Assembly: GCA_009746045.1 (NCBI GenBank)
Contig: RPFO01001188.1
Span: forward strand, 1 to 64,000
Direction: 5' to 3'
DNA length: 64,000 nt
DNA from: Mesostigma viride
Taxonomy: Eukaryota; Streptophyta; Mesostigmatophyceae; Mesostigmatales; Mesostigmataceae
Of this stretch, positions 9,970-19,242 are shown piece after piece. Numbering within the stretch: the first letter of the stretch is position 1; each line of letters opens with the position of its first letter. The position numbers and the translations under genes were made by a program. Under the pieces are notes generated by a model, which was given only the letters and a program-made list of their open reading frames with translations, ran no database searches and was not told the origin of the DNA.

Positions 9970-11220
9970 GTATGAAAGATACGATACGCAAAGTTCAGGT
10001 GTTCAGGTGAAGCCGTGAAGACGTGGTGAAGACAGGTGAAGACGCGGTGAAGACGTGAAGACGTGAAGACGTGAAGACGTGAAGACACGATACGGCAAGT
10101 TCAGGTGAAGTTCAGGTGTTCAGGTGAAGCCGTGAAGACGTGAAGCCGTGAAGCCGTGAAGACGTGGTGAAGACAGGTGAAGACGCGGTGAAGACGTGAA
10201 GACGTGAAGACGTGAAGACGTGAAGACGTGAAGACACGATACGGCAAGTTCAGGTGAAGTTCAGGTGTTCAGGTGAAGCCGTGAAGACGTGAAGCCGTGA
10301 GGCCGTGAAGACGTGGTGAAGACAGGTGAAGACGCGGTGAAGACGTGAAGACGTGAAGACGTGAAGACGTGAAGACGTGAAGACACGATACGGCAAGTTC
10401 AGGTGAAGTTCAGGTGTTCAGGTGAAGCCGTGAAGACGTGAAGCCGTGAAGCCGTGAAGACGTGGTGAAGACAGGTGAAGACGCGGTGAAGACGTGAAGA
10501 CGTGAAGACGTGAAGACGTGAAGACGTGAAGACACGATACGGCAAGTTCAGGTGAAGTTCAGGTGTTCAGGTGAAGCCGTGAAGACGTGAAGCCGTGAAG
10601 CCGTGAAGACGTGGTGAAGACAGGTGAAGACGCGGTGAAGACGTGAAGACGTGAAGACGTGAAGACGTGAAGACACGATACGGCAAGTTCAGGTGAAGTT
10701 CAGGTGTTCAGGTGAAGCCGTGAAGACGTGAAGACGCGAAGACGTGAAGACGTGGTGAAGACAGGTGAAGACGCGGTGAAGACGTGAAGACGTGAAGACG
10801 TGAAGACGTGAAGACGTGAAGACACGATACGGCAAGTTCAGGTGAAGTTCAGGTGTTCAGGTGAAGCCGTGAAGACGTGAAGCCGTGAAGCCGTGAAGAC
10901 GTGGTGAAGACAGGTGAAGACGCGGTGAAGACGTGAAGACGTGAAGACGTGAAGACGTGAAGACACGATACGGCAAGTTCAGGTGAAGTTCAGGTGTTCA
11001 GGTGAAGCCGTGAAGACGTGAAGACGCGAAGACGTGAAGACGTGGTGAAGACAGGTGAAGACGCGGTGAAGACGTGAAGACGTGAAGACGTGCATGCAAG
11101 GTATCAAAGATACGATACGCCGCAAGTTCAGGTGAAGTCGTGAAGACGTGAAGACGTGAAGACGTGAAGACGTGAAGACGTGAAGACGTGAAGACGTGAA
11201 GACGTGAAGACGTGAAGACC
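9970..11220. repeat. Satellite array of GTGAAGAC sub-repeats
   Basis: About eight higher-order units of roughly 140-160 bp. Each starts with ACACGATACGGCAAGTTCAG and continues with GTGAAGACGTGAAGCC-type 9-mers. The units differ by small changes (GAAGCCGTGAGGCC against GAAGCC), as in a recently amplified satellite. No gene is supported in it. Confidence 0.9.
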
Positions 11221-11309
11221 AGGACTGACACGTGAAGACTGGGACGTGAAGGCAAGTTGCAGCACTCGGCCGCTGCAGTCGCACGCAGGTAGAAACGAGT
11301 ATTGCTGCT

Positions 11310-11630
11310 TGAATCTGTCAAGACCCCATCGAATGTAAAACAGGTTTTTCGTAAAGAAATCCGATTTGTGGGCGGGCTTTATATTATTATATATTGCTTC
11401 TGTCCAAGCACTACCGGATGTAAAACAGTATACTTCTTGAAGAAATAAGTTGGGGCTTTGTTGGGCGTCACATTTGACCGGTGGGCGGAGTTTCCTGCTT
11501 CTGTGAAGGCGCCATCGAATGTAGATCAGTAGATTTTCTAAAGAAATCTGAGTTGTGGGCGGGGCCTTTATTGCTTGTGTCCATCCACCACCGGATGTAG
11601 AACAGTAGACTTATTGAAGGTGAATCACGA
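11310..11630. repeat. Degenerate tandem repeats of about 90 bp
   Basis: Three or four diverged units with ATCGAATGTAAAACAG or ACCGGATGTAAAACAG, then AAAGAAATCYGA and TGTGGGCGGGGCTTTATT. The 11640-12700 stretch after it is mixed, non-repetitive sequence in which I see no supportable gene. Confidence 0.6.
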
Positions 11631-12714
11631 TACAACAGCTGTAGTTGACAACATCATGACCGGCACATCTTTCCCCCACCGCTGCTCAACCCGGTCCCCC
11701 CCAAACTCCTCCACACTTGCCCACCTTTCCACCCTCCTCCACGGCCCGTTGTGTTTGCAGGCGTCGGCACAAAGGGAGGAGGCCGTGCGAGCCGGGAAAC
11801 TCACGGTATGGTTTGATTTCTAGTTTTGTATTAGGACCCTAGGGTAGCTATGTTATATAGGCATGTCTGACAGCATAGCTCACCATTTCATTACCATGGG
11901 ATGCTGAGCATACCATTTCCAGAGAGGTAAGTCAGTCACTCTTCGCAGTTGACAAGTCAGAGAAAGCAATCAAGTGCAGCGTTCACAACTCTTGCCGCTC
12001 GTAACCTTTTGTCTGCCCTGTTTGGCAGCTCCCTGTCTTTGCTTTCTCTCGTATTTCTTTCTTTTGTCTCTTTTCTACATCTTTCTTTGCTAATTCTTGA
12101 ATATATGATGCTATTGTAGCATCCTTCTAGCGCGGATCGCTCTTAATATCCTTCTCGCGCACGTTTCCTCGCTTTTTCTCATGTAAGAGCGTCTTCCCTG
12201 CCCATGCAGCGTGTACCTGGTGTGTGTGGCTCTGCCTTGCCAATCACAACTGACCGACATGCTGGTCAGGCACTGCAGGTCGTTGCCCTTGCGTGTGTGA
12301 ACCTGCTGTTTTGGCTGTTCCCATGGCCGCTGCGTGTGTCCGTGAATGATACCATGGGAGGGAGACTTCTCCCATGGGTCCCCTTCGCTGACACTCGTGA
12401 TGTAGGTTCGCGTCGACTTGTTTCTCTCACTGTGCCCATATTGGCCTCGCACGGCTTTGTCTCTCATTCCTTGTTTGCATGCGGCGGCGTGTAGACCATC
12501 ATCTTCATCCGAGACCGCAACAGCAAGGGCCAGGAGGTGAGTAATTGCTGAGGGCATGGCTCCTATCCCTTGATGAGTCTAGCGCCATGTACCACCCTCT
12601 ATGCCTGCATATAGGTGACGCATTGAAAATGCAAGCATCTTACTAGAAGTAGCACGGGCCTCCGAGGTGAGATTCTGCGCAGGCCTCATGATCCCAATGG
12701 ACCTGCGAAGCGCA

Positions 12715-13700
12715 TGGCGCGCATGGGCGGCCGGCCGGCGCAGCTGGCATGCGGCGGGGCGGGGCTGTCGACGGGCGGCGGGGCAGGGCCGTCGGCGCGC
12801 GGGGGCCAGCGGCGCTGCCGGTGCGCGCGGGCGGCGGGCCGGCGCACCTGGCATGCGGCGGGGCAGGGCTGTCGACGGGCGGCGGGGCGGGGCAGTCGAC
12901 GGGCGGCGGGGCAGGGCCAGCGGCGCTGCCGGCGCGCGTGGGCAGCGGGCCGGCGCAGCTGGCATGCGGCGGGGCGGGGCTGTCGACGGGCGTCGGGGCA
13001 GGGCTGTTGACGGGCGGCGGGGCAGGGCCGTCGGCGCGCGGGGGGCCAGCGGCGCTGCCGGCGCGCGCGGGCGGCGGGCCGGCGCACCTGGCATGCGGTG
13101 GGTCGGGGCTGTCGACGGGCGGCGGGGCGGGGCAGTCGACGGGCGGCGGGGCAGGGCCGTCAGCGCGCGGGGGGCCAGCGGCGCTGCCGGCGCGCGTGGG
13201 CGGCGGGCCGGCGCAGCTGGCATGCGGCGGGGCGGGGCAGTCGACAGGCGGCGGGGCGGGGCAGCCGGTGCGCGGCGGGGCGGCGCCGTCGGCGGGCGGC
13301 GAGGTGGCGCAGCCAGCGCGCAGCGAGGTGGCAGCGGCGGCGCAGCCTGCATGCGGCGGGGCAGGGCTGTCGACGGGCGGCGGGGCGGGGCAGTCGACGG
13401 GCGGCGGGGCAGGGCCGTCGGCGCGCGGGGGGCCAGCGGCGCTGCCGGCGCGCATGGGCGGCGGGCCGGCGCAGCTGGCATGCGGCGGGGCGGGGCTGTC
13501 AACGGGCGGCGGGGCAGGGCCGTCGGCGCGCGGGGGGCCAACGGCGCTGCCGGCGCGCGTGGGCGGCGGGCCGGCGCAGCTGGCATGCGGCGGGGCGGGG
13601 CAGCCTGTCGACGGGCTACGGGGCGGGGCAGCCGGCGCGCGGCGGGCCGGCGGCGCAGCCGGCGGGCGGCGGAGCGGCGGAGCGGCGGAGCGGCACAGCC
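12715..13700. repeat. GC-rich tandem array
   Basis: Roughly eight imperfect units of about 120 bp built from GGCGCAGCTGGCATGCGGCG, GTCGACGGGCGGCGGGGC and GGGCCAGCGGCGCTGCCG. It is open in several frames on both strands, yielding Gly/Ala/Arg-rich or Pro-rich translations that are artefacts of composition. Confidence 0.85.
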
Positions 13701-13725
13701 GGTGCCTGAAAAACGCGGTCGCTCA

Positions 13726-15256
13726 ATGAAGGTGCACCACGCCGTCTTCTTCCAGGTACAGGGCAACACAGAGACCTGGTTGTCCTACCGGACCACGGAG
13801 TCCCAAAAGACGCCGTGGCAGCCCGCGGGGACTCGACAGGAAGGCGCGCCACGGTGCGGGAAGGCGATGACACAGCCATACAGGTTTGATGCGGAGGGGC
13901 GGCCGCTGTTTGGCGTCCGACTTGTGGATCCAGACCGCATTCCGATGTTGCAGGACACCCCAGCCTTCGCACCATTGAACATGGAGTTTCTGGGGAAGGA
14001 GCTGGAGTCGATCAAAACAAGGGTCGAGAAGTTGCCCCATGGCATCTGGCAGTGGTACTTTCCGCCCGACACCATCAAGCCAAACAAGGCCTTTTTTCGC
14101 AAGTCAAGTCCCACATGCCCCTGAGGAGGTGCCTGAGGAGTGGCGCCCTTTGCCGTGGCCATCTCGCGCGGACATCTCCGCCCTGCGTGAGCACGATGCA
14201 GCGCCTGAACCACCACCGACGCAAGAAGAGCACTTCATGGCGTTGGTCGACGCAGAGGCGGTGCGCGTCACCCCGCTGGTAGACCGAGTTCGTCATGATG
14301 GCCACACACAGCAGGAATGGGCGGCAGAAGACAGGGCCATGGCAGCCAAGGTCGCTTACTTGAAGCGCATGCAAGGCGTTGAGAAAGGCTCCGCTGTTCT
14401 ATACTGGCACCCTTCAGCTGGTATTCTCTGCAACTCGAAGCTCACGTGGACTCCAGTCCTCGTTGGCATCATCAAGGAGGTGGTTGCGAAGGAGGATGGC
14501 GGCCAACCTTCTATTGAGCTCTTTGTATACCGCGCTAAGCATTTGCATGACACGTGGCACCCGTGGAATACAGACATTGCGCAATGGCCCCATCCGCCAA
14601 CCACTGCGGCGCACACGGTGATCATCACCGCCTCAGACCTCGTCTTGACACAAGTGGTGGGCAAGCGAGGTCAGCCGCCCCATGGAGTCTCCTTGGGTGC
14701 GAACGAAAAGCTCACCAAGGAGTGCCTAAAGGCGCTGAAGGAGGTGCCCTATGACGCGGAACACCCGGTCGTGAAGTGGCAAGATGCTGAATGCTCGAAG
14801 GGCATCGTCGGCATGGCGAAGGCATGCTGGGAAGGCGTAACGCTGCAGGTCAAGAGTGGCAGCCGCAACCTCGTAGGGCAAGTCGTGTGTCATTGGGCGT
14901 CGGAGCGTGTGACATCCGCGGACGGTCGCACCGAAAGCCGGGACGGCAGGTACCATGGTCGTGTCGCTGTTGTCGACACGCAAAACGACATGGTAGCCAT
15001 GTACTGGGGTGCCCGTTGGGAGGAGGACGCGGTTTCTTGCGTGCCTCTCCACGAGCTGGAGGCACAGATCTGCGGGTGCCCCGGTGTGGTCGTCCCTGCG
15101 TTGCAAGCGCCGGATATCACCCTGGCCGAGGCTCGATTGCGCGAGATGGTTCCACCCAGCGACGTTGTGGCGGAGAACAACAACGCAGGCGCCTCCCGGC
15201 GTCGGAAGCGAGCGCTCATCCTTGCCGATGACGATGACGACGACGACGACTGCTGA
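13726..15256 (+). CDS. Hypothetical protein, about 500 residues, frameshifted at a T6 run
   Basis: ATG at 13726 follows the GC-rich array. The first part includes PYRFDAEGRPLFGVRLVDPD and HGIWQWYFPPDTIKPNK, then the frame shifts at TTTTTT near 14093. The second part contains YLKRMQGVEKGSAVLYWHPS, VLVGIIKEVV, HTVIITASDLVLTQVV and GQVVCHWASERV, and ends in a run of aspartates. Amino-acid usage looks like a real protein, with repeated beta-strand-like patterns and tryptophans, but I recognise no domain. AGGTACAG at 13752 could be a splice donor. It is probably the coding content of the 9.1 kb insertion or a host gene captured in it. Confidence 0.5.
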
Positions 15257-15285
15257 AGCGCAAGCAGCGTTGTTGTCATTGAGCT

Positions 15286-15700
15286 GCTCATGTGCTGCTG
15301 CTGCTGCTGTGCTGCCATGCTATTGCTGCTGCATTGCTGCCGTACTGCTGCTGTGCTATTGTGCTGATGTGTTGCTGCATTGCTGCCGTGCCGCTGATGT
15401 ATTGCTGTCGTGCTGCTGTGTTGATGCACTGCTGCATTGCTGCCGTGCTGCTGAGCTAGTACTGCCTATTAGTGAATTTCCTATCAATGGACTATAGTCC
15501 ACTGATAGGAAATTCAGGAATCGGCATACTAAGTTGCTGCTGCGCTGACTTGTGCTCCTGCTATGCGGCCGTGTTGATGTGCTACAGTTGTGCTGCTGCT
15601 GTGCTACGGTCATGCTGCTGCTGTGTTGCTGGGCTGATGTGTTGTTGCATTGATGTAGTGGCTATTGTTCCGCTACTACAATTTGCTACTGATGCCGCTG
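15286..15700. repeat. (GCT)n-like trinucleotide-rich region
   Basis: Imperfect GCTGCT/GTGCTG/TTGCTG repeats immediately downstream of the Asp-rich ORF. The apparent Cys/Leu-rich or Gln/Ser-rich reading frames are repeat artefacts. From 15700 to 16530 the sequence is AT-rich and I see no gene. Confidence 0.75.
15483..15514. repeat. Near-perfect palindrome
   Basis: TGAATTTCCTATCA around 15473-15486 pairs with TGATAGGAAATTCA around 15498-15511 in inverted orientation, with ACTATAGT at the centre. It can form a hairpin of about 20 bp. It interrupts the trinucleotide repeat and may be a small insertion or recombination product. Confidence 0.6.
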
Positions 15701-16558
15701 CTGGTGCTTTTTTGCATGTCAGTGCCCGCTATGTTCACACCACTGTTGCCGCGGTTGGTATCGCGTGATTTCCACCGGTTGTGCGTTGACATGTGTTACT
15801 CATGCATTTGCCCCTATATTTGGTAGCACGCGGTTTCGCGTTAGTTAGGTGCAGACAGCTGCATGTAGACAAACATCTTGTTTAAGTCGGTCAATTAACT
15901 GTTCTTGACGCATCATGGTCCAAGTCGACCGACCTGTAGGGACCAGTAGAGCAATTGTCTAGGAGAAAGAGCGTGATCGCTGCAGAAGCCGCGTGGCAGC
16001 CGTGGCTGTACCTGTAGTACGACCTGCATATATATGGATACTGTATTTGGATACTGGGTTGTTTATCAATTCTGGTTTTAATTTATTTAGTGTACCTGGT
16101 GTTGGCATGCCAACTCAGTGCTAAACTACTTTATGCACAATGATGCAACTTGATGCTATAGTGACGTGCCACGATGTAACTTTATTAACTTCACCATTAG
16201 TCATGGGGTCAATAGGATTGCTCATTATGCCATGTTAACATGAACCATGGGTTACGTAATAGTGAAAACAGTAATCATGATGCTCCACTTGAAGTCTCCA
16301 ACATGGTCATGTTTGGAATTTTATTGATCATATTCACAATATATGAAAAGAGACAACAAACGTGGAAGCATGGCACGCCGAGGCCGATAATATATGTGTG
16401 AAATATGAAAAGAGACAACATCTTTGGCAAGCATGATCATATTATGCTTGCCAAACATATTAATGATATCGACCATGTCCAGAAACCATGTTTGCCAATG
16501 GTGCATTTAGGATACATTTGAAGCCGTGCAAATGTATCCTAATCCGGTAAAACCACCC

Positions 16559-16784
16559 CCAGGTACGGCGCCGACCCGATCTCGTTCACGAGGCCGCGCA
16601 CGTTGTACGTCTTGACGATCATCTGGCGCGGCGTCGACCCCGTGCGACACAGACCGGAAACGGCGAGCGTCACGTCGCATCTCTCGCGCGGGGACGCGAT
16701 CCGCGTCATCCACGTCCAGACGGGGCGCGACGCCGGTCGGGATTCGTTCATTCCGACAGGGCGAGTTTCTCTCGTATCAAGCAT
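16559..16784 (-). pseudogene. mRNA-capping guanylyltransferase-like gene, 5' portion
   Basis: ATG at 16784 (alternative at 16751) opens an ORF containing RPVWTWMTRIASPRERCD, RQMIVKTYNVRGLVNEIG and SAPYL, ending exactly where the 9.1 kb insertion starts. In capping enzymes the position just before motif I commonly reads P-Y-hydrophobic, so the insertion falls at the expected catalytic motif. The continuation is at 6905-7417. The upstream neighbour on the plus strand starts 100 bp away, so the two share a short divergent promoter region. The fold assignment is tentative and depends on the 3' part. Confidence 0.45.
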
Positions 16785-16883
16785 ATTAGAATCTTTCGAT
16801 GCCGAACGCATAAAGGCGCGCCGACCCACCCTGAACCGTGACGAACGCGCCTTCGCACCCGTGAAAGGATCGAGACACTCTCC

Positions 16884-17477
16884 ATGTCCTCGTCGGACGC
16901 CCGGGACGCGACGATGTCCGGACGCCCGCCCCCAGCCATGCGTCTGCTCGAGCGGTCGCTCCAGCGGTTTTATAGGGACGATCGCAACTTCGACGTCCTG
17001 GAAAAGCTCACGCACCGCGACGGACAGCGTGACAGCGACGTCCCGTCCCTTCGCGTGATCGAGTGGCTGGTCACGAACTACGCGCGCAACAAGGCCGTCG
17101 AGTACGAGCTGTCCGAGGAGACCGCGCCCCTGAACCTGTACATGTCGTACCGGGAGCACCTCGACTTCTACTCGAAACGCATGTTCGACCCGTTCGCGCG
17201 TCGGAAGAAGACCGTGCTCGAGAACGGCGACAAGAAGATCGAGACAACACCCGGCCAGATGAACTTCTTCCGCTGGGCGATCACGAACGGCGTGGTCGAC
17301 TACGCCATCCGGAACCAGGACAGCATACGGAGAGACCTGCCCAAGTGCAAGTGCCGAAAGCAAGAGGGCGGCGGAGGCGGGAGGACCAAGAGGAGGTGCA
17401 AGTCCTCGGACCTGGCCGCCATCATCAAGCCTCGCGTGAAACGGTTCAAGAAGAAGTTCGTCGTGCGTTTCAAATGA
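16884..17477 (+). CDS. Conserved giant-virus protein of unknown function (LEWLVTNY family)
   Basis: Intact 197-residue ORF from ATG 16884; ATGs at 16914 and 16938 are also possible. It contains FDVLEKLT, SLRVIEWLVTNYARNKAVEY, YMSYREHLDFYSKRMFDPFA and TTPGQMNFFRWAITNGVVDY, and ends with a lysine/arginine-rich tail rich in CKCRK. From memory this order (SLR-x-hydrophobic-EW-hydrophobic-VTNY, then YS-K-x-x-FDPF-x-R, then GQ-hydrophobic-NFF-x-WA) is a protein present in very many Nucleocytoviricota genomes and without known function. It is one of the better indications that the block is of giant-virus origin. The basic C-terminus suggests nucleic-acid contact. Confidence 0.65.
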   Translation: MSSSDARDATMSGRPPPAMRLLERSLQRFYRDDRNFDVLEKLTHRDGQRDSDVPSLRVIEWLVTNYARNKAVEYELSEETAPLNLYMSYREHLDFYSKRMFDPFARRKKTVLENGDKKIETTPGQMNFFRWAITNGVVDYAIRNQDSIRRDLPKCKCRKQEGGGGGRTKRRCKSSDLAAIIKPRVKRFKKKFVVRFK

Positions 17478-17535
17478 TTCTGGGACGCGGTCGCTCGAAT
17501 TATTCTTCTGCTCCGTACTCTGAAGAAGGCCCGGG

Positions 17536-17886
17536 ATGGACGCGGTGGTAAGCGCGTTCGCCTGGTTGTACGTCGCGGTGGTCGTGACGCCCCTCCGAGA
17601 CCTTTTCATGAAAGGCCCGAAGTTCGGGGAGATGGGGTTCTGGATGGGGATGGAGGAGTCGGATATCTGCTCCGAGATGACGCGCACGTCATCCGACATA
17701 TGGAGGGAGAACCCGTCCCGGTGCTCGGACGTGATCGCGTCGAGATTCGAGAGTCTGCACACGATGGTGCGCGTGATGCTCGTGTGGTACCTCGGATACC
17801 TCGTATTGCGAGGGATCCTGCAACTGCTATGGAGACTGCCTAGTTTCCTGATGTACACTGCGTCCTCGTGGACGAAACGAAATTGA
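17536..17886 (+). CDS. Small conserved two-TM viral membrane protein
   Basis: 116 residues from ATG 17536. The N-terminal hydrophobic segment is AFAWLYVAVVV. A central soluble part contains FWMGMEESDICSEMT and a second cysteine (PSRCSDVIASRF). The second hydrophobic segment is MVRVMLVWYLGYLVLRGIL. The FW-x-G-x-x-x-x-DIC-x-x-hydrophobic-T motif followed by a cysteine recalls a small membrane protein shared by algal giant viruses. The paired cysteines could form a disulfide in the lumen or virion interior. It follows the LEWLVTNY-family gene on the same strand with a 58 bp gap. AATAAAAT-like sequence after the stop could be a polyadenylation signal. Confidence 0.5.
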   Translation: MDAVVSAFAWLYVAVVVTPLRDLFMKGPKFGEMGFWMGMEESDICSEMTRTSSDIWRENPSRCSDVIASRFESLHTMVRVMLVWYLGYLVLRGILQLLWRLPSFLMYTASSWTKRN

Positions 17887-18050
17887 GTAGGATGATGGAT
17901 TTTATTGCGTACATAATAAAATACGATTGCGAACATTCACTCGTGACCGTCACTTGCATCCCTCTGTGAATTACCGTCAACGAAGAAGTGTTTCCTTAAA
18001 CGCGTTCCTCCCGCCCCCGAGTTTATGTTCGTCTCCATTGACATCGCGGA

Positions 18051-18398
18051 ATGTCTGTCGAACTGGACCAGATACTGACGTGCTACCGGTGCGGCGACTC
18101 GGTGGATCTGGAGGAGGCGTGGAACTCCTGCGAGGGCGAGCTCGTGCACTTGTACGTGCATTACTTGCACAGAGAGGGGGTCGAGGCGTGGCCGCCGCAC
18201 ATCGCGTGCCGAGAATGCGGGGAGGATGCTATGGATGAAGGCGTGCGCTGGTACGAACGCATGAGTTTGGACGCCCTGCTCATACTCTGCAACCTCAAGG
18301 GGTCCCGACTGCCGGAGATATGGCGATGGGCTCGCCCTCCATTGTCCGGGGGGCGCGGGGGCGCGGACTCGCTTCCAGAGGCTTCTGAGGTATCCTGA
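18051..18398 (+). CDS. Small zinc-ribbon-like protein
   Basis: 115 residues from ATG 18051. It contains two CxxC pairs, LTCYRCGDSVDL near the N-terminus and IACRECGEDAMD near residue 60, separated by a helical, acidic segment with HYLHREG. This arrangement suggests one zinc ribbon. The tail is Gly/Ser-rich. Short zinc-ribbon proteins of this kind are frequent in large DNA viruses, some resembling an RNA polymerase subunit N/Rpb10, but the usual Rpb10 CxCG signature is not present. I do not assign a function. Confidence 0.5.
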   Translation: MSVELDQILTCYRCGDSVDLEEAWNSCEGELVHLYVHYLHREGVEAWPPHIACRECGEDAMDEGVRWYERMSLDALLILCNLKGSRLPEIWRWARPPLSGGRGGADSLPEASEVS

Positions 18399-18459
18399 GA
18401 AGAAGTTACACGGACAGATCGACGGTTAGATTACGTTGCGACGGTTATCCTATTCGGCG

Positions 18460-18849
18460 CTAGACCCCGTGACGAATCATGTCCCTGAACCGCGGCATCT
18501 CGCGCCCCTCCGGCCTCCGTTCGCGCGCATCGTTCGCCGGCTCCGGCACCCGATCGGTATCGCTGGAGAGCCCGGCGCGCGTCTCGCCGCGGCGGAGGAA
18601 CTTGAATCCCTTGAGCGCGATGAACCCGGACACCAAAACGCCGAGGATCGCGTCCAAATGGCGCGACAACGCCTCGATCTTGCGTCTCATCCGCTCGACG
18701 CACTCGTCCGAGGCACCGCGGAGGGTGAGGACGCACAGCAGTCTCGCCAGTCCCTCCGCGGCTCGACTCATGACATAGTACAGCGCCCACAAGGCCGCGG
18801 CGAAGGCGGTGGCCCACGTCGCCAAAGTCACCACCCATCGAGGCGCCAT
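18460..18849 (-). CDS. Membrane protein, unknown
   Basis: 129 residues from ATG 18849 on the minus strand. A first hydrophobic helix (VVTLATWATAFAAALWALYY) and a second (LDAILGVLVSGFIALKGF) are separated by a basic segment with MRRKIEALSRH. The C-terminal 40 residues are charged and probably disordered. There is no recognised family. It faces the next minus-strand membrane-protein gene (18902-19171), with 52 bp between that gene's stop and this start, suggesting a small cluster of virion membrane proteins. Confidence 0.5.
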   Translation of the reverse strand: MAPRWVVTLATWATAFAAALWALYYVMSRAAEGLARLLCVLTLRGASDECVERMRRKIEALSRHLDAILGVLVSGFIALKGFKFLRRGETRAGLSSDTDRVPEPANDARERRPEGREMPRFRDMIRHGV

Positions 18850-18901
18850 CGCGCAGGCCGGCTAGCTAGATACAGGAAGGGTGACATATTTCTACGCGGC
18901 T

Positions 18902-19171
18902 CTAGCCCCCGCCCACGAGCTGGAGAGCGGACGCGATGGGAGTGGGAGACCCGAGACCCGTCCTGGAGTCCTTCCACGCGAGGTACGCGAGGCCCGCGGC
19001 GGACACGAGACCGACCGAGAACATCCCGTACTGCGTCCACCAGCACCGCCAGTCGGTCGAACGGCAGCGGGTGACCTTCTTCAAGTAGGTGTGACTCGTG
19101 TAGGTGTGGAAGAGGATGATCGCGGCGAGGGCGCTCATGTAGTACGCGTCGAGCGTGATCTGGATGGCCAT
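18902..19171 (-). CDS. Small membrane protein, unknown
   Basis: From ATG 19171 the 89-residue product has hydrophobic segments YMSALAAIILFHTYT and YGMFSVGLVSAAGLAYLAW, with a basic loop containing two cysteines (TRCRSTDWRC) between them. A longer version would need a GTG start at 19255. It lies just downstream of the large fibre-like gene on the same strand. The 19172-19242 interval holds only AT-rich spacer sequence. Confidence 0.45.
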   Translation of the reverse strand: MAIQITLDAYYMSALAAIILFHTYTSHTYLKKVTRCRSTDWRCWWTQYGMFSVGLVSAAGLAYLAWKDSRTGLGSPTPIASALQLVGGG

Positions 19172-19242
19172 TCGGGTCGCGCGTCGTGTTATAGTTATCG
19201 CCCAGAAAAAAAATGCGTATCGGACGCCAGCCTTAGCTCGAC

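Larger units (their letters stand above)
7418..16558. mobile_element. 9.1 kb insertion with terminal inverted repeats
   Basis: The ends are inverted copies of one another: GGGTGGTTTTACCGGATTAG starts the left end at 7418 and reads inward, and its reverse complement ends at 16558. Both continue into GGATACATTT. Removing 7418-16558 leaves the interrupted viral gene in frame with no obvious target-site duplication. Inside are low-complexity arrays, a polyQ coiled-coil ORF, a 500-residue hypothetical ORF and large AT-rich stretches unlike the GC-rich viral flanks. No recognisable transposase is seen. 7447-8109 holds no gene I can support. Confidence 0.65.

Noticed and set aside
12579..13769. Pro/Arg-rich and Gly/Ala-rich ORFs of 270-480 residues
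   Set aside because: Same reason: GC-rich tandem repeats lacking stop codons on both strands.
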